From positions 75,364 to 139,363 of the forward strand of contig NZ_OZ060398.1 in NCBI RefSeq assembly GCF_964059085.1: a stretch of 64,000 nucleotides of DNA. The letters are read 5' to 3'. Made by a program: the position numbers and the translations under genes. The DNA is from Buchnera aphidicola (Mindarus abietinus). Its GTDB lineage: Bacteria > Pseudomonadota > Gammaproteobacteria > Enterobacterales > Enterobacteriaceae. The notes under the pieces were generated by a model. It made no database searches. It was not told the DNA's origin and was given only the letters and a program-made list of their open reading frames with translations. This document shows, one piece after another, positions 39,754-47,765 of this stretch (the stretch's first letter is position 1; every line of letters begins with the position of its first letter).

Positions 39754-40800
39754 ATGAAAAAAACAGATGAATTGCGTACAATAAGGATAGATCCATTAAT
39801 TACCCCTGTAGAATTAGCCAAACATCATTCTATCACTTCTGAAATTATGGATAATGTTATTAGTGCTAGAAAAAATGTTGCTAATATTATTACTGGAAAA
39901 GATTCACGTTTATTAGTTATTGTAGGGCCATGTTCAGTACATGATCCTGTAGCTGCTGTTGAATATGCTAACAAATTAAATACTTTGAGAAAAAAATATT
40001 CCTCTACTCTTGAAATTATTATGAGGACTTATTTTGAAAAACCTAGAACAGTAGTTGGTTGGAAGGGTTTAATTTCAGATCCTAATTTGGATAGTTCGTT
40101 CGATGTAAATTATGGATTGTCGATAGCTAGAAAATTATTATTAGATATCAATAAATTAGGCATGCCCGCAGCAACTGAATTTTTAGATATGGTTATAGGT
40201 CAATTCATAGCAGATCTCATTAGTTGGGGAGCAATTGGAGCTAGAACAACAGAAAGTCAAATTCATCGAGAAATGGCTTCTGCGCTATCTTGTCCTGTTG
40301 GTTTCAAAAATGGAACAGATGGAAATATTAGAATAGCAATAGATGCAATTCGAGCAGCTCAAGCAAGACATTTATTTCTAGCACCCGATAAACATGGAAA
40401 AATGACGATTAATCATACCAGTGGTAATCCTTTTTCTCATGTTATCATGAGAGGAGGTAAATCCCCAAATTATCATTCAGAAGATATTCTTTTTGCTGTT
40501 AAGCAACTAAAAGAATTTAATCTTTTAGAATATTTAATGGTTGATTTTAGTCATGGAAATTGTTTAAAAGAACACAAACGTCAATGTTCAGTATCGGATT
40601 CAATCTGTAAACAAATAAAAGATGGATCTAAATCTATATCTGGAGTTATGATTGAGAGTTTTTTAAAAGAAGGGTCACAGGAAGTTATAGAAGGTCAGAT
40701 TTTAAATTATGGTCAATCTATTACTGATCCTTGTTTAGGTTGGGATGATACTGTAATTATATTAAAAAATTTATCTAATGCGGTAAGTAGTCGATTTTAA
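39754..40800 (+). CDS. aroH: 3-deoxy-7-phosphoheptulonate synthase (AroH type)
   Basis: 348 residues, exactly the length of E. coli AroH. It joins phosphoenolpyruvate and erythrose-4-phosphate, the entry to the shikimate route. Signatures: LLVIVGPCSVHDP, MRTYFEKPRTVVGWKGLISDP, IGARTTESQIHREMAS, PVGFKNGTDGN, VDFSHGN and SITDPCLGW. MKKTDELRTIRIDPLITP at the N-terminus fits the tryptophan-sensitive AroH rather than AroF or AroG. Single gene with a strong terminator. Confidence 0.95.
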   Translation: MKKTDELRTIRIDPLITPVELAKHHSITSEIMDNVISARKNVANIITGKDSRLLVIVGPCSVHDPVAAVEYANKLNTLRKKYSSTLEIIMRTYFEKPRTVVGWKGLISDPNLDSSFDVNYGLSIARKLLLDINKLGMPAATEFLDMVIGQFIADLISWGAIGARTTESQIHREMASALSCPVGFKNGTDGNIRIAIDAIRAAQARHLFLAPDKHGKMTINHTSGNPFSHVIMRGGKSPNYHSEDILFAVKQLKEFNLLEYLMVDFSHGNCLKEHKRQCSVSDSICKQIKDGSKSISGVMIESFLKEGSQEVIEGQILNYGQSITDPCLGWDDTVIILKNLSNAVSSRF

Positions 40801-40806
40801 TTTTTT

Positions 40807-40838
40807 AATGCTAGTCAAAAAATAGACTAGCATTTTTT
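40807..40838 (+). terminator. Rho-independent terminator of aroH
   Basis: A perfect 10-bp stem (arm AATGCTAGTC, 40807-40816 with 40825-40834), loop of eight A/T bases, followed directly by TTTT. It begins seven bases after the aroH stop. Classic form and one of the best terminators in the window. Confidence 0.85.
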
Positions 40839-40956
40839 AATTTAATTTTCTGACATTAGTAATTACTACATAATTTTTAATCAAATTTAATAATTTAAAA
40901 TAATTTTTATTATATTAAAAACATTTTAATAAAAAAATAAAATTAAGGATTTCTAA

Positions 40957-42882
40957 ATGCCCATTATCACGTTTCTTGATGGTCATCATCAAGTTTACAA
41001 TAAATCAGTTTCATTGTTAGAAATTGCTGATAATGCTGGATTTAATGTTTCTAAAATTATTATAGCAGGTATTGTTAATAATATTCTTGTAGATATAGAA
41101 ACAATAATTAATGAAGATAGCAATGTAGAATTTGTTACAATTAAAGATAAATTAGCTTTAAATCTTATTCGGTTTTCTACCATGCAGCTTTTAGCATATT
41201 CTGTAAAAAAAATTTGGCCGGATGCAAAAATAGCAACTGGGTCTATTACAGAAAATGGTTTTTATTATGATTTTGATTTAAATCGATCCTTAACATTACA
41301 GGATATCGAATTGATTCAAGAAAAAATGAAGAAATTATCTCAAAAAAAATATAAAATAATAAAAAAACAAGTTCAATGGAATGAAGTTTACGAGTTATAT
41401 AAAAAAAAACAAGAATTGTATAAAATCGATGAACTTGAAAAAAAATATAAAAATATAGAAACATTATTTCTATATTATCATGAAAAAAATGTTGATTTTT
41501 ATGGACCACAGGTAGCAAATATTAAGTTATGTCGATTTTTTAGATTATTGAAAGTTTCAGGTGCTTACTGGAAGAAAAATAAAGATAATAAAATGTTACA
41601 ACGTATTTATGGAACTGCATGGGTTAATAAAGAAGAATTAAGAAAATATTTGTTAAATCTTAAAAAATCAAAAGAATGTGATCATCGAAAAATTTCTAAA
41701 AAATTAAATTTATTTCATATTCAAAAAGATTCTCCGGGAATGGTTTTTTGGCATGATAGCGGGTGGATTATTTTTAGGGAATTAGAGAATTTAATTCGAT
41801 CGAAATTAGTAACTTATAAATATCAAGAAGTAAAAAGTCCACTGATAATGGATAAAATTTTATGGGAAAAAAGCGGACATTTAGAAAATTATTTCGAAAA
41901 TATATTTAGTACAATTTCTGAAAATAAAATTTACTGTATTAAACCTATGAATTGTCCTGGACATATACAAATATTTAATACTGGAATCAAGTCATATAGA
42001 GATCTTCCTATTAGAATGGCAGAATTTGGAATTTGTCATAGAAATGAATCTTCAGGTTCTTTACATGGTTTAATGAGAGTTAGATCGTTTACACAAGATG
42101 ATGGACATATATTTTGTACTCCCGATCAAGTTCGGTCAGAAATTACTAATTGTATAAAAATGATTTATGACATCTATCATCTATTAGGATTTGAAAAAAT
42201 TCAAGTTAAATTATCCACTAGACCAAAGCAAAGAATCGGTAGTAATTTTGTTTGGGATCAAGCAGAGTTAGACTTATCTGAAGTATTAAAAGAAAATAAT
42301 ATAAAATTTAAATATCAAATCGGAGAAGGAGCATTTTATGGTCCAAAAATAGAATTTTCTTTTTCCGATAATTTACAACGAATTTGGCAATGTGGAACTA
42401 TTCAACTTGATTTTTATTTACCTGAACGATTAAATGCTTTTTATATAAATAAAAAAAATAAAAAAAAGCCAGTAGTATTAATTCATAGAGCAATTTTAGG
42501 TTCGATGGAAAGATTTATTGGAATTTTAATAGAAGAATATAAAGGAAAATTTCCAACTTGGTTATCTCCCATACAAGTAGCAATAATTAATGTCAATCAA
42601 ATTCATGTTAATTATGCAAGGAAATTAGCTAAAAAAATGTTAGAATTAGGAATTCGTGTTAAATTAGATTTAAGAAAAGAATCTGTTAGCTTTAAAATTA
42701 GGTATTATACAACAAAATATATTCCTTATATTATAATTTGTGGAGATAAAGAAGTAAGAGACGATTTAGTTTCGTTTCGAACGAGTCAAGGAAATAATAT
42801 AAATAATCTTAAATTTAAAACTTTTCTTAAAAGAATAAAAGATGAGATTTTCACTCGTAGTTTTTTGCAAATGGAGGAATAA
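40957..42882 (+). CDS. thrS: Threonyl-tRNA synthetase with degenerate editing site
   Basis: 641 residues, one short of E. coli's 642. Domains: TGS (1-62), N2 editing domain (about 63-225), class II catalytic core (about 240-535) and anticodon-binding domain (540-641). The catalytic zinc ligands are kept (Cys in PMNCPGH, His in TQDDGHIF, His in VLIHRAILGSMERF). The editing-site metal residues are not: E. coli His73, His77, Cys182 and His186 correspond to Phe73, Gln77, Tyr182 and Gln185, and one residue is deleted between the last two. It starts the thrS-infC-rpmI-rplT-pheST cluster. Confidence 0.97.
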   Translation: MPIITFLDGHHQVYNKSVSLLEIADNAGFNVSKIIIAGIVNNILVDIETIINEDSNVEFVTIKDKLALNLIRFSTMQLLAYSVKKIWPDAKIATGSITENGFYYDFDLNRSLTLQDIELIQEKMKKLSQKKYKIIKKQVQWNEVYELYKKKQELYKIDELEKKYKNIETLFLYYHEKNVDFYGPQVANIKLCRFFRLLKVSGAYWKKNKDNKMLQRIYGTAWVNKEELRKYLLNLKKSKECDHRKISKKLNLFHIQKDSPGMVFWHDSGWIIFRELENLIRSKLVTYKYQEVKSPLIMDKILWEKSGHLENYFENIFSTISENKIYCIKPMNCPGHIQIFNTGIKSYRDLPIRMAEFGICHRNESSGSLHGLMRVRSFTQDDGHIFCTPDQVRSEITNCIKMIYDIYHLLGFEKIQVKLSTRPKQRIGSNFVWDQAELDLSEVLKENNIKFKYQIGEGAFYGPKIEFSFSDNLQRIWQCGTIQLDFYLPERLNAFYINKKNKKKPVVLIHRAILGSMERFIGILIEEYKGKFPTWLSPIQVAIINVNQIHVNYARKLAKKMLELGIRVKLDLRKESVSFKIRYYTTKYIPYIIICGDKEVRDDLVSFRTSQGNNINNLKFKTFLKRIKDEIFTRSFLQMEE

Positions 42883-42888
42883 AGTATT
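42873..42888 (+). promoter_or_regulatory. Ribosome-binding site and AUU start of infC
   Basis: GGAGG (42873-42877) lies inside the thrS 3' end, eight bases before the ATT codon at 42886-42888. This non-standard start codon is the basis of infC autoregulation in E. coli, since IF3 itself rejects AUU initiation. Confidence 0.9.
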
Positions 42889-43428
42889 AAAGGCGGAAAA
42901 AGAATACATTCATCAAGAATGAATCGAATTAATCAAGAAATTCGAGCATCGGAAGTTCGTTTAACAGATGTTAAAGGCGATCAAATAGGTATTTTTAGTT
43001 TAAAAGATGCTTTAAAAAAAGCCGAAATTTTAGGAGTAGATTTAGTTGAAATAAGTCCTAATGCAACTCCACCAGTATGTAAAATGATGAATTATGGAAA
43101 ATTTTTATATGAAAAAACTAAATTGCTTAAAGAACAAAGAAAAAAGCAGAAGATTATTCAAATTAAAGAAATAAAATTTCGTCCTAGTACTGAAGTTGGA
43201 GATTATGCGGTAAAACTAAAAAAATTAATACGATTTTTGAAACATGGCGATAAAGTTAAAATCACATTACGTTTTAGAGGAAGAGAAATGGCGCATCAGG
43301 AAATAGGAATTAATATGTTAAAAAGAATAAAAAATGATTTGTTCCAATTTTCTGTTATAGAATATTTTCCTCGTAAAATAGAAGGTCGTCAAATGGTAAT
43401 GATTTTATCACCTAAAAAAAATAAATAA
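42886..43428 (+). CDS. infC: Translation initiation factor IF-3
   Basis: 180 residues, the E. coli length, only if translation starts at ATT 42886. The in-frame residues before the first ATG (42919) read [10 protein letters not shown], matching the conserved KGGKR start of IF3, so the ATG is not the start. N-domain with [14 protein letters not shown] and [26 protein letters not shown]-domain with [17 protein letters not shown] and [12 protein letters not shown]. It prevents premature subunit joining and checks initiator tRNA. It begins three bases after thrS. Confidence 0.96.
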   Translation: MKGGKRIHSSRMNRINQEIRASEVRLTDVKGDQIGIFSLKDALKKAEILGVDLVEISPNATPPVCKMMNYGKFLYEKTKLLKEQRKKQKIIQIKEIKFRPSTEVGDYAVKLKKLIRFLKHGDKVKITLRFRGREMAHQEIGINMLKRIKNDLFQFSVIEYFPRKIEGRQMVMILSPKKNK

Positions 43429-43479
43429 AAAAAAATTTCTAAAAACATAATTTTTTATTAACAGAGAATAATTATTTTA

Positions 43480-43677
43480 ATGCCAAAAATTAAAACTTTA
43501 AAAAGTGCAGCTAAGCGCTTTAAAAAAACCGAATCAGGTAAATTTAAACGAAAACAAGCAAATTTAAGACATCTTTTAACAAAAAAAACAACTAATAGAA
43601 AACGTCATTTAAGATCGAAGATAGTTGTTTCTAAAAGTGATATCAACCGAATTATATCTTTTTTACCTTATGCATAA
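43480..43677 (+). CDS. rpmI: 50S ribosomal protein L35
   Basis: 65 residues, equal to E. coli. [20 protein letters not shown] at the start and [17 protein letters not shown] in the middle are diagnostic. It lies between infC and rplT as in most Proteobacteria, in the L20-autoregulated operon. A weak AGAGAA precedes the ATG. Confidence 0.97.
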   Translation: MPKIKTLKSAAKRFKKTESGKFKRKQANLRHLLTKKTTNRKRHLRSKIVVSKSDINRIISFLPYA

Positions 43678-43736
43678 TATCATAAACTAAAATACTAATA
43701 CAAGCATGTTCCATCGAGCATGTAGGGAGTTAAAAA

Positions 43737-44105
43737 ATGGCTCGTATAAAAAGAGGAACAGTCGCTCGAGCTCGTCATAAAAAAACTTTAAAAGAAGCAA
43801 AGGGGTATTATGGTGCTCGATCTAGAGCATATAGAATAGCAAATCAAGCTGTTATTAAAGCTGGTCAATATGCTTATAGAGATAGACGTCAAAAAAAACG
43901 TAAATTTCGTCAACTTTGGATTATAAGAATTAACGCTGCTATTCGATATCATCAAATGTCATACAGTAATTTTATTTTTGGTTTAAAAAAATCGTTAGTT
44001 AATATTAATCGAAAAGTTTTATCAGACATTGCAATTTCTGATAAGCTAGCTTTTAGCTTGCTAGTCAAAAAATCACAGTTAGCTTTGGAGAATACGTCCG
44101 CATAA
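43737..44105 (+). CDS. rplT: 50S ribosomal protein L20
   Basis: 122 residues. [61 protein letters not shown] core (seen as consecutive conserved segments) and the C-terminal globular domain are intact. L20 starts 50S assembly and in E. coli represses its own operon by binding mRNA. The spacer before it has an unusual GC-rich islet, and TAGGGAG serves as the ribosome-binding site. Confidence 0.97.
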   Translation: MARIKRGTVARARHKKTLKEAKGYYGARSRAYRIANQAVIKAGQYAYRDRRQKKRKFRQLWIIRINAAIRYHQMSYSNFIFGLKKSLVNINRKVLSDIAISDKLAFSLLVKKSQLALENTSA

Positions 44106-44143
44106 ATTTTTTCTTAATTTATATAACTAAATAAAAAAAAAAC

Positions 44144-44180
44144 AAGAGGAGGGAACTTTATATTCCCTCTTTTTATTTTT
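44144..44180 (+). terminator. Terminator/attenuator-like hairpin before pheS
   Basis: A 12-bp stem with two G-U pairs (44144-44155 with 44163-44174, core GAGGGAA/TTCCCTC), a 7-base loop and a T-rich tail. It occupies the place of the pheST attenuator of E. coli, but no PheM-like Phe-rich leader frame with a start codon precedes it. It probably ends or trims the rplT transcript. Confidence 0.8.
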
Positions 44181-44227
44181 TCATTTTTTTAAAAAATGAT
44201 AGATAAAGATTAATAAAGGTAATAAAA

Positions 44228-45232
44228 TTGAGCATATATGATGAAATTACATCGGTTTTAAAAAAAACTAAATTATTTAAAACTAACATTATAAAAATAA
44301 AAGATATTAAAGAATTAGAATTAAAAAAAATAATCTTTCTTGGAAAAAAAGGAATTTTTTCTGAAATTTTTAAAAAAATGTCTTGTTTATGTCAATTAGA
44401 AAGAAAAAAATGGAGCATAGAAATAAATAAAATTAAAAAAGAAATTCAATATTTGATTAAATCTAAAGAAACTAAAATTTTAAACTCAAATTTACAAAAT
44501 AAAATTAATTCAGAAAAGATAGATGTTACCCTTCCTTGTAAACGATTTAATATTGGTTCTATACACCCAATTAGTAAAACCATATATGAAATAGAAGATT
44601 ATTTTTCTAAAATGGGTTTTAATGTAGTTAATGGTAATTTCGAAATAGAAGATGAATATCATAATTTTGATGCTCTTAATATTCCTAAAGATCATCCAGC
44701 AAGAGAATCTCATGATACTTTTTGGATAAATAACAATTATTTATTACGAACTCAAATGTCTAGTATGCAAATTAGAATACTAAAAGAAAATAAATTTCCT
44801 GTGAAAACATTAGTATCAGGAAAAGCTTATCGTAATGATTACGATGCTAAACATACTCCCATGTTTCATCAAATAGAAGGACTAGTTATTGATAAAAAAA
44901 TAAATTTTTCTAATTTAAAATGGATAATGAGTTCATTTATCGATTCTTTTTTTAAAGAAAAAGTAACTAAACGTTTCAGAAGTTCTTTTTTTCCATTTAC
45001 AGTACCTTCAATGGAAGTTGATATTTTAAAAGAAGAAAAATATTGGATAGAAATATTAGGTTGTGGAATGGTGCATCCTACAATTTTAAAAAAAATAAAT
45101 GTTAATACTGATAAATATCAAGGATGTGCATTTGGAATGGGAGTAGAAAGACTAGTAATGTTACGTAATAAAGTTACTGATATTCGTTTATTTTTTGAAA
45201 ATGATTTGCGTTTTTTAAAACAATTTAAATAA
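44228..45232 (+). CDS. pheS: Phenylalanyl-tRNA synthetase alpha subunit
   Basis: 334 residues. Starts at TTG (MSIYDEI) with AAAGGTAA upstream; no ATG fits. An N-terminal coiled coil (about 1-90), then the class II catalytic domain with IEDEYHNFDALNIPKDHPARESHDTFW in separate conserved pieces, LLRTQMSSMQIR, RNDYDAKHTPMFHQIEGL, EILGCGMVHP and GMGVERLVMLR. It pairs with PheT into an alpha2-beta2 enzyme. pheT follows after about 20 bases. Confidence 0.96.
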   Translation: MSIYDEITSVLKKTKLFKTNIIKIKDIKELELKKIIFLGKKGIFSEIFKKMSCLCQLERKKWSIEINKIKKEIQYLIKSKETKILNSNLQNKINSEKIDVTLPCKRFNIGSIHPISKTIYEIEDYFSKMGFNVVNGNFEIEDEYHNFDALNIPKDHPARESHDTFWINNNYLLRTQMSSMQIRILKENKFPVKTLVSGKAYRNDYDAKHTPMFHQIEGLVIDKKINFSNLKWIMSSFIDSFFKEKVTKRFRSSFFPFTVPSMEVDILKEEKYWIEILGCGMVHPTILKKINVNTDKYQGCAFGMGVERLVMLRNKVTDIRLFFENDLRFLKQFK

Positions 45233-45252
45233 AAAATTAGGTGATATTTTTA

Positions 45253-47655
45253 ATGAAATTTAGTAAAAAATGGTTATTTGAGTGGATAAATCCTTTAGTT
45301 AATGGTGTAGAAATTTGTAATCAAATGACTCAAGCTGGATTAGAATCAGAAATATTGATTAATAAATCGAATCAATTTAAAAAAATAGTAGTAGGAAAAA
45401 TTATATATTGTGATATACATCCTAAATCTAAGAAATTAAAAATTCTTCAAGTTAAAATAGAAAAAGAAAAAAATATTCAAGTTATTAGTAATGCTAAAAA
45501 TTGTAAAATAGGAATAAAAGTTGCTGTAGCTGTCAAAGGAAGTACAATTTTTAAAAATAAAAAAGTTTTTTCAAAAGTAATAATGAATGAATTATCCGAA
45601 GGAATATTGTGTTCATTTCAAGAATTAGGCATGTTTGATAACTATACCAATAATATAATTGAATTACCTTTTAATGCTTTAATTGGAGAAGATGTACAGA
45701 AATATTTTCCTTTAAATGATTCTATTATCAATATTAGTATTCCTTCTAATCGTGCTGATGTATTAGGAATTATTGGTATAGCAAGAGAAGTATCTGTTTT
45801 AAATAATTTAAATTTTTTTCAACTAAAAAAAAATTTTTTACCTGTTAAAATAAAAAGTTTAGGAAATATTAAAATATTAACTTGTAAAGAGTCTCCAAAA
45901 TATATAGGGAGAATTATTAAAAATGTTAATTTATCGGTAGATACTCCTTTTTGGATGAAAGAAAAATTAAGAAGTTCTCATATTTTTTTAGAAAAAAATA
46001 TTATTTTTAATATTATTAATTATGTATTGATTGAATTAAATCAACCTTTACATATATGTTCCTGGAACAGTAATAATATAAATTTAAAAGTTCGATTTTC
46101 TAAAAAAAATGAGATATTTAAAATAAAAGAAAAAAAATCAATCATTTTAGAAAAAAAAATAGTTGTTGTTACAAATAAAAAATCAGAAATAATTTTTATA
46201 CCTTCTGGTTTAAATTCAAAAGATAATGCAATTTCTTTTAATACTAGCAATGTTCTTTTAAGTAGTATTTTTTTAACTCCTGAATATGCTAAAACTTTAT
46301 CAAATCATAAATATATTTCTCATAAGATTCTAGAAACGTATAAAAGAGGAATAGATTTTAAGTTACAAACTTATGCTGTAGAGTATGCTACTGCATTAGT
46401 AGTACAAATTTGTGGAGGTTTTTCAGGATCGATTATAAAAGAGAATGTATTCTCTAATTATTTTAAAGAAAAAAAAGTTTTTTTACATTTAGAAAAAATT
46501 AAAAAAATTTTAGGATATACAATAAATATTATTGAAATAAAAAAAATTTTAATTAATTTAGGATTTGAATTATCAGAGTACAAAGATAATATTTGGAGAG
46601 TAATTATACCTACATGGCGTTATGATCTTTTTTTTGAAGAAGATATTATTTCTGAAATAATTCGAATAAAAGGATGTAATAAAATTCTTTCTACTCCAAT
46701 AAAATCAAAAAATATTGTTAATAAAAAAAATGAGCTTTTATTTTGTTTAAAAGACATAAAAAATATGTTTCTTTATAAAGGTTATAGTGAAATAATCAGT
46801 TATTCTTTTATAAATCCTTTACAGCAAAATTATTTTATTAAAAATGAAAAAACAATCAATTTATTAAATCCTATTTCAATAGAAATGTCTTCTATGAGAC
46901 AAACATTATTTGTTGGTTTATTAAACACTATTGCATATAATCAAAATAGACAAGAAACATCTATTCGTTTATTTGAAACAGGTTTATGTTTTAAAATTAA
47001 TGAAAATAAAGAATTTGAAATAAAACAAGAATTATTTATTTCTGGAGCAATAAGCGGGGCTATAACAGAGAAACATTGGAATATAGCAGATAGAAAATTA
47101 AATTATTTTGATTTGAAAGATGATTTAGAATCTATGTTTTTTTTAACGGGTTATCATTCTAGTATTTCTTTTTTTCCTAAAATTTTCCCTGGATTACATT
47201 GTCAACAAAGTGCAGAAATATTATTAAATGACATATCAATTGGGAGAATTGGTACTTTAAACCCAATTTTAATTAAGAAATTTAATTTAAAAGATATTGT
47301 TTTTTTATTTGAAATATCAATTAAAAATTTATTTCCTTTCAATTTTTTTAGTATTAAAAATATTTCCGTTTATCCAAGTAGTAATAAGGATATATCATTC
47401 TTAATATCTGATAAAATTTTTTTTAATGATGTTTACAAAGAATGTCAATTAATATCACCTAAAAATATAAAAAAAGTTTCTTTAATAGATATATATACTG
47501 ATAAAAAATTTTTTAAAGGAATGAAAAGCATGACAATTAGTTTATTTTTTCAAAATCAGTTTAAAACGTTAATGGAAGATGAAATTTTAAAGTTAGTAGA
47601 AAAATGTATTTTACGATTAAAAGCCAAGTTTAATATTATTTTAAGAAATAAATAG
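45253..47655 (+). CDS. pheT: Phenylalanyl-tRNA synthetase beta subunit with degenerate editing domain
   Basis: 800 residues from MKFSKKWLFEW, close to 795 in E. coli; AGGTGA lies before this ATG, so GTG 45241 is rejected. Order: EMAP/tRNA-binding domain (about 40-150), B3/B4 editing domain (about 215-410), B5 (about 410-480), catalytic-like domain and C-terminal anticodon-binding domain. Most of the family is well kept, but the B3/B4 editing pocket is not: positions matching E. coli Gly318, Glu334 and Thr354 are Asn321, Ser337 and His357, and the conserved MGGIFGG loop is lost. Confidence 0.96.
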   Translation: MKFSKKWLFEWINPLVNGVEICNQMTQAGLESEILINKSNQFKKIVVGKIIYCDIHPKSKKLKILQVKIEKEKNIQVISNAKNCKIGIKVAVAVKGSTIFKNKKVFSKVIMNELSEGILCSFQELGMFDNYTNNIIELPFNALIGEDVQKYFPLNDSIINISIPSNRADVLGIIGIAREVSVLNNLNFFQLKKNFLPVKIKSLGNIKILTCKESPKYIGRIIKNVNLSVDTPFWMKEKLRSSHIFLEKNIIFNIINYVLIELNQPLHICSWNSNNINLKVRFSKKNEIFKIKEKKSIILEKKIVVVTNKKSEIIFIPSGLNSKDNAISFNTSNVLLSSIFLTPEYAKTLSNHKYISHKILETYKRGIDFKLQTYAVEYATALVVQICGGFSGSIIKENVFSNYFKEKKVFLHLEKIKKILGYTINIIEIKKILINLGFELSEYKDNIWRVIIPTWRYDLFFEEDIISEIIRIKGCNKILSTPIKSKNIVNKKNELLFCLKDIKNMFLYKGYSEIISYSFINPLQQNYFIKNEKTINLLNPISIEMSSMRQTLFVGLLNTIAYNQNRQETSIRLFETGLCFKINENKEFEIKQELFISGAISGAITEKHWNIADRKLNYFDLKDDLESMFFLTGYHSSISFFPKIFPGLHCQQSAEILLNDISIGRIGTLNPILIKKFNLKDIVFLFEISIKNLFPFNFFSIKNISVYPSSNKDISFLISDKIFFNDVYKECQLISPKNIKKVSLIDIYTDKKFFKGMKSMTISLFFQNQFKTLMEDEILKLVEKCILRLKAKFNIILRNK

Positions 47656-47765
47656 TTTTTTATTAAAATTTTTACTTTTTGAAATATATATTTTTATACA
47701 TTTTATTAAAAATATGATAATTTAATAAATTAAATAAAAAATTTATATGTCTTATTCAATAAAAT

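Noticed and set aside
41246..41518. 90-codon reverse frame inside thrS
   Set aside because: Antisense shadow of an A/T-rich coding region; rich in Phe/Ile from the complement of Lys/Asn codons.
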